Positions 46,101 to 54,779 of a stretch of 64,000 bases of DNA are shown here, one piece after another. Source of the stretch: Stygibacter sp964604155. GTDB lineage: Bacteria > Cloacimonadota > Cloacimonadia > Cloacimonadales > TCS61. The DNA is taken from NCBI GenBank assembly GCA_964604155.1, contig CAZRXY010000101.1, forward strand, positions 51,836-115,835. The letters run 5' to 3'. Each line of letters starts with the position of its first letter. Position 1 is the first letter of the stretch. The notes under the pieces are model-generated. The model saw only the letters and a list, made by a program, of their open reading frames with translations. It did not search any database and was not told where the DNA came from. Made by a program: the position numbers and the translations under genes.

Positions 46101-47544
46101 CATTGCCGGCAATTTCTTCAAAGGTTACTACAGTGCTTTGTCCCCAGTTAGGATAAAAATCAGTGCCTGCCAGATCATCATAGCTGTCACTAAAAATAGA
46201 TACTACATGATCAGCTAATTGACCAGGATCAGGTGCAGCTTCCTGCGGTATTGGCGTGGGGAAGAAGAAATTCACATTATAGGTGATTTGATTTGTCTCA
46301 TCAGCAGAAGTAACTATCACCTGAGTGGTTCCGGGAAGCTCAACCGTATCAATAACTTCATAGCTTGCTGCCGGATCATTAGTTGCCGCTGTTACTTCCG
46401 GCACTTCTATAGTCCCTTCCGGCAGTTCGATATTATAATTTAAGGTAAGTGGAGTAAATCCTGCTACAGTCTGTCCATCTACCTGCAGATCACTCAAAGT
46501 AGCGTCCGTACCCGGATTTTCGGGTAATTTATAAAAATAAACATTATCCAGGTACAAGGTAGAAGGAGTCACGCCCTGCTGTCCATCAAATTTTAACTGA
46601 TGGATATCAACCATAGAAACACCGTTAAAATCTACCAGAGGAATATCAATACTGTTCCAGGTGCCCTGTTCCAGTGGCTCAAGAGCAACCAGAAATTCTC
46701 CGGTGGAAGCGCTGATCGGGGTAAATAGTACCACCGTGGCATTGGGAGTCCACACATCCAGATGGATATATTCCATCAGTGTCATGTCGTGTGTGCCGGC
46801 AAGCTGCGTGCCCTGATAATTAAAATTCGCATATTTGAGCATATTGTTTCCACCGATATTAGGAGTGGTAACGATGGTAGATTGTCCCCAGAAAGGATTG
46901 AAATTAGTACCTGTCAGGTTATCATAAGTATCGCTGAAAATAGAAATAACATCATCCGGCTCATCAGTCGGTGCTGGTGCTGCTACTTCTGGTTCATTAC
47001 CGCCAATTTCTTCACTAAAGGTGATATTGTCATAATAAATGATATTATCCTGCTCTCTGCCTTCCATATCAAAATCAGGGAAAAAAACCAGCTTGTTATA
47101 GGTATTTCCTATAGCACCTGAGAAATCATAAATGATCTCTTCCCATTCACCGGTTACCGTATTGGTGGAATTGATTTCTGCCGGTGCACTGCCACCTTCA
47201 AATTTCATCCGTACATCGCTTACTACAGCCTTGTGAACCATTATACTCACGGTGCTGTTACTGGAATCAAAGGTAAATTCTCCAATATCCAGAGTTTCGC
47301 ATCCAGCCCAGGGCTGTCCTGCCTGAAGCGTAGTAAATTTGCCTACAGTGGCAGACGTGTTTATTCCGCTGGCATCAGGATTTGCCAGTATCTCAACTGG
47401 CGGATTTGTGGCGTTCTCAAAAACTGTCCAAGTCCAGTCTGCTCCATTACCGCCTTCCTCAAAATCTACTGGCGCATTCTGGGCGAATATCAGCACATTC
47501 ATCATTAAGACAAAAAATACTAATATAAGTTTGCTCTTCTTCAT
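43141..47544 (-). CDS. Giant modular carbohydrate-binding protein with dockerin and sorting domain
   Basis: 1467 residues, signal peptide first. The visible plan is: module A1 (22-178, 'GADWTWTVFENATNPPVEIL'), module B1 (195-340), cadherin-like sandwich (345-428), B2 (440-590), cadherin-like (594-675), module C1 (690-846), type I dockerin (852-912, 'GDITGDGLVDAFDAANILQY' and 'GDVDGNGSVEAYDAALILQY'), a cohesin-like fragment (about 930-1030), A2 (1031-1192), C2 (1205-1366) and the sorting tail (1383-1467, 'SNYPNPFNPVTT' ... 'KRMILLK'). Duplicated A, B and C modules resemble jelly-roll carbohydrate-binding domains. No catalytic motif is seen, so it likely captures glucan at the surface. Its ATG overlaps the GH17 stop by 4 bases. 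Confidence 0.8.
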   Translation of the reverse strand: MKKSKLILVFFVLMMNVLIFAQNAPVDFEEGGNGADWTWTVFENATNPPVEILANPDASGINTSATVGKFTTLQAGQPWAGCETLDIGEFTFDSSNSTVSIMVHKAVVSDVRMKFEGGSAPAEINSTNTVTGEWEEIIYDFSGAIGNTYNKLVFFPDFDMEGREQDNIIYYDNITFSEEIGGNEPEVAAPAPTDEPDDVISIFSDTYDNLTGTNFNPFWGQSTIVTTPNIGGNNMLKYANFNYQGTQLAGTHDMTLMEYIHLDVWTPNATVVLFTPISASTGEFLVALEPLEQGTWNSIDIPLVDFNGVSMVDIHQLKFDGQQGVTPSTLYLDNVYFYKLPENPGTDATLSDLQVDGQTVAGFTPLTLNYNIELPEGTIEVPEVTAATNDPAASYEVIDTVELPGTTQVIVTSADETNQITYNVNFFFPTPIPQEAAPDPGQLADHVVSIFSDSYDDLAGTDFYPNWGQSTVVTFEEIAGNAMLMYDNFNYQGTAFAGAQNFSAMDYLHIDMWTPDATVVLFSPISAATGEFLLPLEPINPAVWNSYDIPLGDFTGLSMADINQLKFDGQQGVTPSTIYLDNIYFYTEFTPGSDATLSDLQVDGETVAGFLPSILNYEVELAAGTTEVPAVTATANDPEAEYVINDAQELPGTTSVIVTAEDGLTVLTYNVNFTLADAVPEICAPLPDVPAEYVISLYSNEYENVTIDTWSAPWDQADLEDIQIAGNDTKLYTNLIFAGIEFTSQTINASEMTHFHMDIWTPDDTSAPSVFNVKLVDFGADGAWGGGDDVEHELVFDENVMNSEVWVSLDIPLTDFAGLVTNEHLAQLIISGTPNTLYMDNVYFYNAGPYWVYGDITGDGLVDAFDAANILQYAVQLEPIGAPLPWTWQLIAGDVDGNGSVEAYDAALILQYSVDIIDIFPVEERSGSAPQGKIDLKIENNEIIITAREDVFSLKLSAIGSALEFGAPLIKNGVLNAINKAEKAIAVASAEEMTGEIIRLPYKLTQRSSIELMITINGRLKIYPLTDRELNQPIDFEPDGYGADWTWTVFENATNPPVEILANPDPTGANTSANVAKFTATLDGQPWAGCESQHGADLGEFTFDSTNCTVSIMVHKPVISNVGIKFVASNASSTGELLQPNTVINQWEELVFDFSGKIGETNDQIVVFPDFDLAGREQDNICYFDNITFSEQTEIEGPETPAPTPIYHADHVISLFSEPYEDVVVDTWSAEWDQADVSDIEIDGNATKLYSNLVFAGIEFTSQTIDASAMTHFHMDIWTPDNTSAPAVFKIKLVDFGADGAWSGGDDVEHEITFDETTNPPLVSEEWISFNIPFSDFVGLTTIEHLAQLIISGDPNTVYVDNIFFHDNTTSITGDTAQITGSCLESNYPNPFNPVTTIKYNLKEAGQVSLKIYDARGRLVETLVDKYQSPQTYQKTWTADNAPSGIYFYRLALNGNTIDTKRMILLK

Positions 47545-48602
47545 TCTTCCTCCTTAAGTATTTGTTTACTTAAATTATTCCTTTGCTTTATAAAATTTTT
47601 GAACGATTCTTTGGGAGTCCTGTTTTCATAAAATACTCCCCAGTTTTTTTCGATTTCATTAGTTCCAGTATTTTCTCCACCGCCTTTCCAAGGCTCATCA
47701 AATGCCTCAAACCAGAAAGTGGTTACCTTATTTTCTACGCTCCATATCTCAAGCTTTCTCAAAAACTCCCCCTGAGCTGCCACGCTTACTTCTCCCTTGA
47801 CCAGACTGCCCTGCTCGCCATCACCCTTTTTTTCTGCATTATATTCTGTAGCCCAGCCGATCTCTCCCAGTACAACCTGTTTATCAGCATGAAGTTCATC
47901 GATCCCGCGGTAGATGCTGTCCAGCCAGGGGATTGATTCAGACAGCGTTTTGCCATTCCATAAAGGATAAATATGACTTACAATAAAATCTATTTCTTCT
48001 GCTACTTTCCTACTCTCTGGTTTATTCCAGAAATTATAATCGTCTGCCGTGGTTACGGGAATCTTAGTTTTGCTGCGGACTTCTCGAATATATTTGACCA
48101 GGTCTTCCATTGCCATCTTGTGCCAGGACCAGAAAACCTGAGTCTCATTTCCCACATTGACTGCGATAATTATTTGCGGAAAACGTTTTGACAATTCAAT
48201 AGCTCTCTGAGTATTGATCTGGTTCATTTTCTGGTGGTTTTTCTCATTTTCCAGCCACACTCCCAGCATTACTTTGACCGGCAGATCATTATCGCAGATA
48301 ACTTCCAGAATTCGCTCACTATCATCATCGGCATTATATACTCTAATCAGGTTCCAGTAATTACTGATTATCTGCAGATCCTCGAAAATTTCTGCTTTGG
48401 TGGGCCCCTTGGCTCCCGGTGCCTGTCCCTTTCTATAACAGCCATAAGATACTGCTTTACCGATCCATTCACCATCAAGATAAGGATCATGCTGCCGTAT
48501 AATAAAAGGTTCTTCTCTTTCTATTATCACCAGTTGAGATTGTTCTGCCAGTAATGTGCCTGCTGCCAGGATTAAAAGCAATATCACCAGTATCTTTCTC
48601 AT
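47541..48602 (-). CDS. GH17 family endo-beta-1,3-glucanase (secreted)
   Basis: 353 residues with signal peptide (MRKILVILLLILAAGTLLA). GH17 motifs: acid/base Glu 153 in 'AVNVGNETQVFW' and nucleophile Glu 247 in 'VVLGEIGWATEY', about 95 residues apart as expected, and a final 'FWFEAFDEPWKG' (about 309-320). GH17 enzymes hydrolyse or transglycosylate beta-1,3-glucan. No lipobox is visible, so the protein is periplasmic or released. It overlaps the GH30 gene upstream and the surface-protein gene downstream by 4 bases each, forming a coupled trio. Confidence 0.87.
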   Translation of the reverse strand: MRKILVILLLILAAGTLLAEQSQLVIIEREEPFIIRQHDPYLDGEWIGKAVSYGCYRKGQAPGAKGPTKAEIFEDLQIISNYWNLIRVYNADDDSERILEVICDNDLPVKVMLGVWLENEKNHQKMNQINTQRAIELSKRFPQIIIAVNVGNETQVFWSWHKMAMEDLVKYIREVRSKTKIPVTTADDYNFWNKPESRKVAEEIDFIVSHIYPLWNGKTLSESIPWLDSIYRGIDELHADKQVVLGEIGWATEYNAEKKGDGEQGSLVKGEVSVAAQGEFLRKLEIWSVENKVTTFWFEAFDEPWKGGGENTGTNEIEKNWGVFYENRTPKESFKNFIKQRNNLSKQILKEEE

Positions 48603-50290
48603 AATTGTATCCTCACAGTTTGAATAGCATTAGCCGCTATCTCTATTTCAGCAAAACTGTCACCAAGCTGCAAATTGTAAATCATTGGCTTTGAGGTCGT
48701 ATTTAAAAGCTGAACACTCAGGATATTGTCATCATTTAGCGTAGCGCAGGCATGAATCGCATCGTTATCAAAACCTGGTGTTTTCTTATGGGTTTGTACT
48801 GCTCTGTCACCTGGTCTTATGGTTCTGCTGAACTGGCTCAGCACATAAAATATTGGTGTATAATATACCTGTCCACTCTCTGTATCAATCATGATGGGAG
48901 CTCCGCAGTAATTACCCACATGATTGGGCCCACCCCTTGAATCAAGCACGATGTTCCAGTCTATCCAGCCTTCCAGCCAGTGGTCCATGCTCACAATGAT
49001 GTTTCTGGCATAACGGTGCACCGGCACATAAAGCGGATGGTCTTCCACCTTCACACCTTCCCAGGTTACCGAATATGCCCAGTCACTGGCAGTTTTATTC
49101 CACCAGAATTCATCATTGGCAAACCAGTTCTCCTCTTTGTACCCCTCAGGATCGGTCACTCCGCCCGGAGCACCTTTACCAAGGTCGTCTATGCAGCCTT
49201 CCGTATGGATGATTGCAAAATCAGGAAATTTCTTATGCACGCGCTCAAACACATTTTCAAAAACTTTAAAGGTGCTCTCGTACCAATGAACAGCTGAGCC
49301 ATATACATACTGTGAGCTCTCGGCATCTGCCAGAATTACATCTGTCCAGTCTTCCAGTCCGTCGCGGTTCTGGTCATAGATAAAAAGCTTTATATTTGCA
49401 AAGCCACCACGTCTTAATTTGGGGCCCAGGTATTTTTTTATAAACTCATTCTGCCTATGCGGTGAAAAATTCATACTTTCCCACTGCCCATTATTGCCAT
49501 GCGGTTCATTTACCGGAGTGATGCCCCAGATATCTATCCCTTGTTCCTTGTAAGCCTTCAGATATTTCACCAGATAATCTGCGTAGACAGGCACATATTC
49601 CTCTTTCAACGAACCACCCGTTCCCTGCCAGTTGTTTTCAGGTGCACCTGGTATATACCAATCTTCAATATCCTTCATCCAGTCTGGGGCTGTCCATGCC
49701 GAGGCAATAATTTTTAGCTCACTATCTTCCTGTGCCTCTTTAATGCTAAAAGCTTCTTTGATCATGGGCAAAAGGTCATAAGTCTCGTCTTTAATTCCAG
49801 GAAATTCCGAGCTTTTGAATCCTTTTTGATCACAACCAATTCTAAAACCGGTAAGTTGCCAGTCATCCTTCTGTTTAGCATAGGAATATTTTCCTTTAAC
49901 TGTGAAATCGCAGGCACCGATATGAGTTCGGGTCAAACTGAAATTAGCCCCACGCGAACTGAAGATATTCTCCATCACTTCTTGTCTCTTGTCTTTGTCC
50001 AGATGAGCCAGCACAAAGGCTGAAGATTCTGTGAAAGAACTGCCAATTCCTGTAATAATCTGCTTCAAACTGTCAGGATAGATATAAATCACATTACTAT
50101 CTGCCTTACCGGGAGTGAATCTGATGTTCTCCTGCTGCGTTAATTTTTCGCCTCCTGATGAAGTCAGCAGTATTTCTGAAGTGGAGAGAAGTTTGGCAGC
50201 TTTTTCTCTTGTGCAACCCATAAAGACCAGCAGCAGAATAATCAAATAGTCTGTTCTTCCAAATCTGCTGCAAAAATATTTTATCTTCAT
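48599..50290 (-). CDS. GH30 family beta-glucanase lipoprotein (probably beta-1,6-glucan)
   Basis: 563 residues. The signal peptide ends in lipobox VFMGC (Cys 26). GH30 motifs: 'ITGIGSSFTESSAFVL' (79-94), 'SLTRTHIGACDF' (118-129), acid/base Glu 262 in 'GITPVNEPHGN', nucleophile Glu 364 in 'IIHTEGCIDDL', and a C-terminal beta-sandwich. Bacterial GH30 members near laminarin enzymes often cleave beta-1,6 branches; the linkage is inferred from context. It lies 17 bases after the symporter gene and its stop overlaps GH17. Confidence 0.9.
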   Translation of the reverse strand: MKIKYFCSRFGRTDYLIILLLVFMGCTREKAAKLLSTSEILLTSSGGEKLTQQENIRFTPGKADSNVIYIYPDSLKQIITGIGSSFTESSAFVLAHLDKDKRQEVMENIFSSRGANFSLTRTHIGACDFTVKGKYSYAKQKDDWQLTGFRIGCDQKGFKSSEFPGIKDETYDLLPMIKEAFSIKEAQEDSELKIIASAWTAPDWMKDIEDWYIPGAPENNWQGTGGSLKEEYVPVYADYLVKYLKAYKEQGIDIWGITPVNEPHGNNGQWESMNFSPHRQNEFIKKYLGPKLRRGGFANIKLFIYDQNRDGLEDWTDVILADAESSQYVYGSAVHWYESTFKVFENVFERVHKKFPDFAIIHTEGCIDDLGKGAPGGVTDPEGYKEENWFANDEFWWNKTASDWAYSVTWEGVKVEDHPLYVPVHRYARNIIVSMDHWLEGWIDWNIVLDSRGGPNHVGNYCGAPIMIDTESGQVYYTPIFYVLSQFSRTIRPGDRAVQTHKKTPGFDNDAIHACATLNDDNILSVQLLNTTSKPMIYNLQLGDSFAEIEIAANAIQTVRIQL

Positions 50291-50307
50291 CTCAACCTGC
50301 CGATTAT

Positions 50308-52263
50308 CTATTTTTCTACGCTTGCCAGGTTCGCCTTACGCCAGGCTTCTAATTTTGCCCTGATATCATAGGCCTTATTTTCTGTAATTGAGTATCGAGC
50401 AATAATTACCAAAGCGATAGCGGAGGTAATTAAGGGAATGCCAACATCGAATATACGCAAACGTAACAGAGTTTCAGCATCCTGCCCAGAACCCAATGCC
50501 TGGTCAAATCTGGCAACCTTCAAAAGAACCCCAGTCAGTAAACCGGCAAGAGACATTCCTATCTTCACCATCCACCAGTAGATAGCGCCAAAAACGCCTT
50601 CACGCCTCTGATGCGTTTCCAATTCGTCATAATCACAGACATCCGAGATCATCGAGCCCATCAGCGTGAAAAGTGAGCCTGTCCCAAATGCTACAAAAGG
50701 AGCAGCAAATAAGAGCCAGTATGGATGCTCTGGATTATAACCGAACCATTTGATAGCATAACCAACCATGGATAGAGATATCGTGATCAAAAAAGTATTA
50801 CGCTTTCCAATCCGCGTTGCTACCCAGCCGGTTAACTGAATAACTCCCAGGGTGGCTATCGAAGTGAGCATGCCAAACCAGCCCATTAGCTTGCCAGCAC
50901 TGGCATCACTACCATTGAAGAGATAATAGATCATCACGTAAATCGAAAAGGACATCCCTAATTGAAATCCATTGAAGACTAAGAAAGTTGCACCGCACAG
51001 CTTAACAAATGGCTTGCATTTAAATGTTGTAACTACCCCGGCAAAAAATTCCTTCATGTTTTGCTTTAAACCCTTCGCTGCCTTTTCCAGCGGAACAAGT
51101 ATCTGCCTTTCCCGCAGGAAAATTGCCGGCAAGATACCCAGTCCAGCTACCAAAATACCCACTGCTATTGCCAGTGTGCGAGCTCCATGTACCGTATCGC
51201 GAAACAGATTGCTGCTCATCAAGGCATAAAACCAGGGAACGCCCAGCCAGGCAAGCTGTCCTGCTGTATTGGCAAATGCATGCAGCCGCGTCCGTTCATG
51301 ATAATCTGGTGTCATTTCATAGCCAAATGCCACAAACGGCGTAGCATAGATTGTATAAGCTAAAAAGAACAATATAGACATTATCAGAAAATAGATAAAA
51401 TATTTGGTGAAGAAAATCTCACTTTTACGCAATTTAAGCGAATTGATTGTTAATCTCCCTTCACCTTCCAGCCCTTTTATATTTATTTCTATATTGCTTA
51501 TAGAGTGAATGTCAAGCTCACTATTGCCCTCAATATCAGCCCCTAAAGAAAGAAGTGACAAATCGCTAATACTGAATTTGTATAAATTACCCTTGCCTTC
51601 CTGGGAATCTTCTTCTTGTAGTTCTATATGGTATGAGAAGCCACTCTCTCCGTTCTCGGAAAGTGCCTCTCTGAATATTATCTCCATTGTCTCATATTCC
51701 GGCAGGCTCACATTTAATTCAATTTGCGGAAAACCTTCCAGATTAGTGGATATAACTGATCCTACCCTCTCGGAATGCAGCTCTGGCCCATACAAAATAA
51801 AGGTAGCATCAGAATTTTGATCCGACTGATATTCCAATTCTATTCCTTTGGAATCATTCCACTCGGCTTTTGTCTTTTCCTGATACACTATTTCGTGATG
51901 CTGCACCGGTGTCTTACCCAGGATATCAATATAACCCGAAGGTACTTGCCACATCAGCGCAAATATCAGCCCTGCCAGCAACGCTCCTATAAAGATAAAG
52001 GGACGCCTGCGACCCCATCTGGTATGCGTATGGTCAGAAATATAACCTACCATCGGATCAGAAATTGCATCAAATATCCGCGGTATTGAGACTATTAAAC
52101 CTACCAGCATTACATCCATGCCCAAGCCCAGATTCAATATTACCACCATAGCCGGCAAAGCTGCTGCCTGAAGATTGTTTACCAGCATACCTACTGCATA
52201 AGCTGATTTCTGACCAAAAGAAATGCGGTCTTCCGCTTTGGTTTGATGATGTTGTTTGTTCAT
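50308..52263 (-). CDS. GPH-family sugar:cation symporter with inserted periplasmic beta-domain
   Basis: 651 residues, about 170 more than normal GPH transporters. The first three helices and the loop motif 'DPMVGYISDHTHTRWGRRRPFIFIG' (69-93) identify the glycoside-pentoside-hexuronide symporter family. After helix 3 an insert of about 110-282 is soluble and beta-rich ('FPQIELNVSLPEYETMEIIF', 'SGFSYHIELQEED', 'IEINIKGLEGEGRLTINSLKLRK'). Helix 4 then resumes at 'FIYFLIMSILFFLAYTIY' with 'TPFVAFGYEMTPDYHERTRL' following. By MFS topology this loop is periplasmic. The insert resembles a carbohydrate-binding jelly roll. It sits 17 bases after the GH16 lipoprotein gene and probably imports glucan oligosaccharides. 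Confidence 0.88.
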   Translation of the reverse strand: MNKQHHQTKAEDRISFGQKSAYAVGMLVNNLQAAALPAMVVILNLGLGMDVMLVGLIVSIPRIFDAISDPMVGYISDHTHTRWGRRRPFIFIGALLAGLIFALMWQVPSGYIDILGKTPVQHHEIVYQEKTKAEWNDSKGIELEYQSDQNSDATFILYGPELHSERVGSVISTNLEGFPQIELNVSLPEYETMEIIFREALSENGESGFSYHIELQEEDSQEGKGNLYKFSISDLSLLSLGADIEGNSELDIHSISNIEINIKGLEGEGRLTINSLKLRKSEIFFTKYFIYFLIMSILFFLAYTIYATPFVAFGYEMTPDYHERTRLHAFANTAGQLAWLGVPWFYALMSSNLFRDTVHGARTLAIAVGILVAGLGILPAIFLRERQILVPLEKAAKGLKQNMKEFFAGVVTTFKCKPFVKLCGATFLVFNGFQLGMSFSIYVMIYYLFNGSDASAGKLMGWFGMLTSIATLGVIQLTGWVATRIGKRNTFLITISLSMVGYAIKWFGYNPEHPYWLLFAAPFVAFGTGSLFTLMGSMISDVCDYDELETHQRREGVFGAIYWWMVKIGMSLAGLLTGVLLKVARFDQALGSGQDAETLLRLRIFDVGIPLITSAIALVIIARYSITENKAYDIRAKLEAWRKANLASVEK

Positions 52264-52280
52264 TTGATCTTATCTCCCTT

Positions 52281-54476
52281 TTATCTTGCCAGCAGATGAA
52301 TATCATCAAAATATAAGTTACCAAATAGATAAACATTGCTGCTGCTGCCTGGATTCCAGATGCCCAGATACTTTACATCTGCCAGATCTACCCCCGAAAA
52401 GGAACTCATCGCTATCTCATATCTTGACCAATTGCCGTTAACTACCGGCGTGAAATCCGCTATATTGATCTCAGTCTGCCCGCCATTGGTGTCTTCAAAC
52501 TTAAGACCCAGTCTGGCAAATCCAGCCATTGACGAAGAATCGATATTGATCACAAAAGTGCTGTAGGCAGTTATATCCTGCCCCTGACTGCCAAAATCGA
52601 AAGCTATTCCTCCCCAGCCGTGGCTGCCCTGTTCAAAATCGACTGAAAGTACATAAGAACCATCCACCGGTGTCACCGCTGTACTCATTTCGTCCGGCAC
52701 TGCTGAATTGCCACTCCAGTCAGCACTGTTTATTAATCCATAAGAGAGCATCTGCTCTGTATGAGTTTCTGAATATATACCCAGAGCTCCAGCCGTAGAA
52801 CCATCCTCAATCCCTGCCGTGGCAGTCAAAACCGCTTCATTAAAATCTGTATAGGTGGCTGTCAATATCCCGCCTGCTTCTATTGCAATAGTGTCTGTAT
52901 TATCATCGGTAATACCAAAATTTATCATTCCTGTACCTGCACCGGTTTCATCAAGATTTATCTCTACGCTTATCGCTTCTGCTCCATTATCTATTTCAAT
53001 CACAGCAATTGTCTCTGCTGCCAGGGCATCAAACAAGATTATTGAGGCACCACTGTCATCAATCGTATAACTGGCTGAATCAAAAACTATGCTACTTGCA
53101 GTTATACCGCCGCCATCCCAGAAGATATCATCAAGAGCAAACTGGCATTGTGTGCCGTGCTCTTCCAAGATCATGAATTCATAGCTCAGCATCGCCAAAT
53201 CAACGTTTCCTCTGATTTCAGCTACAGGTATTATCGCCTGTCCCCAATCCCCATTTCTAACCAGACCAAACATTGTCTGATTTGCCGGAAATTCAACGTA
53301 ATTCTCATTACCAGCTATGTCATTGATACCAATTTTAAAACTGACATTGCCCGGGATTTTTATCATAAATTTCATATAACCCTCAGCAAATCCTGATAGA
53401 TCAAGTGGCACATTTGAACTAATGCCCCCACCAAACCAGCCGGCTCCCGTGCTTGACCACGATATCACATTCGAACCCTCATAGGGCGGGATTGTTCCAC
53501 CTGTCAAAGTGCTCTCCCATACATAAATCTCCGCATTTACTCCTATCTCTAATGCGTCATCTACCACTGTCTCATCTGTGAAAATGCCAAAACTGGTTAT
53601 CTGATCTTCCAAACCCTCTCTCTGATAAACCCTAATCCAGTCGATAGACATCTGCAAGGGCCATACCGTTGAAATATCTGGTGATCCTCCCAGATTGCCA
53701 CCTACGGCAATATTAGTTATGATAAAAAATTCCCGCAAAAATTCGTTCATCGTATCGGGCTCTATCACTTTCACAAAGTAAGTGATATCATCTATCCTGC
53801 CGGTTATCCGCTGCTCATCCCATTCAACTTCAAAAATATGATAATCTTCACCCAAAGATTGGCTAAATTCTCGAGTTGTTCCATAACTTCTGTGCTCCGC
53901 ATCTCCATCATCCCACCAGTGAAGCGTGAACATTGTAGTCTGATCACCATGATAAAGAGGACTCATTTCCATGATGTCTATCTCACCACAATAAGGCCAG
54001 CCAGCACTGTCAAAACTTGTGCCCAGCATCCAGAAAGCCGGCCAGGCACCCATTCCCACAGAAGGCTTTATCCTGGCTTGAACCTTGCCATATTTAAAGG
54101 AAAATCTATCCCTCGTATTTACCCGCGCCGAAGTTACAGAACCGTCACGCTTGCCCGGTTCTGCATAATTCACCGAATCCCATATCGCTGATATTAATAG
54201 ATTGCCATCCTCCACTCGGACATTCTCGGGAGATCCTGTGTAATTCTGCCATTCGTCATTCCCCCAGCCATTCTCTCCATATCCCAGATCATATCCCCAC
54301 TTCTCACTGTCCAATTCCCCTTCCGGCTGATCAAATTCATCTGACCATACCAGCTCATAATCCGAATCTTCCGTGGGATCTGATATTGTATCTGGCTCTG
54401 TTAACCTGTCACAACCATTTGCCATCACTAATAGTATTACTGAAAGCAGAAACAAATAGAATACCTTGTTATTCAT
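52281..54476 (-). CDS. GH16 laminarinase lipoprotein with two carbohydrate-binding modules
   Basis: 731 residues. Lipobox MANGC (Cys 22). The GH16 domain (about 40-275) has the catalytic 'GEIDIMEM' (nucleophile Glu 165, acid/base Glu 170) and substrate motifs 'GWGNDEWQNYT' and 'AWPAFWMLG', typical of beta-1,3-glucanases. Residues about 285-455 are a jelly-roll module nearly the same as the one in the GH16 protein at 60017. A linker domain (about 460-560) and a second jelly roll (about 565-731) follow. There is no sorting tail, unlike the other GH16 proteins here. It is the first gene of the minus arm, behind the operator at 54541-54556. Confidence 0.93.
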   Translation of the reverse strand: MNNKVFYLFLLSVILLVMANGCDRLTEPDTISDPTEDSDYELVWSDEFDQPEGELDSEKWGYDLGYGENGWGNDEWQNYTGSPENVRVEDGNLLISAIWDSVNYAEPGKRDGSVTSARVNTRDRFSFKYGKVQARIKPSVGMGAWPAFWMLGTSFDSAGWPYCGEIDIMEMSPLYHGDQTTMFTLHWWDDGDAEHRSYGTTREFSQSLGEDYHIFEVEWDEQRITGRIDDITYFVKVIEPDTMNEFLREFFIITNIAVGGNLGGSPDISTVWPLQMSIDWIRVYQREGLEDQITSFGIFTDETVVDDALEIGVNAEIYVWESTLTGGTIPPYEGSNVISWSSTGAGWFGGGISSNVPLDLSGFAEGYMKFMIKIPGNVSFKIGINDIAGNENYVEFPANQTMFGLVRNGDWGQAIIPVAEIRGNVDLAMLSYEFMILEEHGTQCQFALDDIFWDGGGITASSIVFDSASYTIDDSGASIILFDALAAETIAVIEIDNGAEAISVEINLDETGAGTGMINFGITDDNTDTIAIEAGGILTATYTDFNEAVLTATAGIEDGSTAGALGIYSETHTEQMLSYGLINSADWSGNSAVPDEMSTAVTPVDGSYVLSVDFEQGSHGWGGIAFDFGSQGQDITAYSTFVINIDSSSMAGFARLGLKFEDTNGGQTEINIADFTPVVNGNWSRYEIAMSSFSGVDLADVKYLGIWNPGSSSNVYLFGNLYFDDIHLLAR

Positions 54477-54540
54477 TGCAGAACCTCCATACTATATTTT
54501 TTTCTAATTCTCCTTCACAAACTGCCCATTAATAACTTCT

Positions 54541-54556
54541 GTCTGCTATATAGCAA
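54541..54556 (-). promoter_or_regulatory. Operator palindrome of the minus arm of the glucan locus
   Basis: The minus strand holds AATTGCTATATAGCAG (core TGCTATATAGCA, 54544-54555, a perfect 12-base palindrome). The same 16 bases recur at 56097-56112 in front of the plus arm, in the same orientation relative to the gene. A TTGACA lies upstream on the minus strand (54579-54584); a weak ACAAAT 17 bases on would put the palindrome at the start of transcription. The site is 65 bases before the GH16 start. Confidence 0.68.
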
Positions 54557-54676
54557 TTTGTGCCAGACGCTTTCCGGCTGTCAAGTATTTTTTTTCACAG
54601 AGGAGTAATTATTATCCCATAGTACTGATAAATGTTTTCTTGACGGAATTTATGCTCTCTGCTTTTTTTACCCTGC

Positions 54677-54691
54677 TTGCATTATAGCAGT
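54677..54691 (+). promoter_or_regulatory. Near copy of the operator before the regulator gene
   Basis: TTGCATTATAGCAGT differs from the operator TTGCTATATAGCAGT only by AT versus TA at two central positions. It lies 89 bases before the regulator start, and a TATAGT hexamer (54697-54702) directly follows. This suggests autoregulation. Confidence 0.45.
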
Positions 54692-54779
54692 TAGTGTATA
54701 GTGTGGTTTTTTATTGGAGAGGCTCATGGCCTGCTCTATTTTCCGAAATTTTGATAATGTATAATAGGGTGATAAAAAT

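Noticed and set aside
54554..54568. TGGCAC ... TTGC on the minus strand, like a sigma-54 promoter before the GH16 operon
   Set aside because: GG and GC are 8 bases apart, not the required 10, and the TTGC belongs to the shared operator palindrome.
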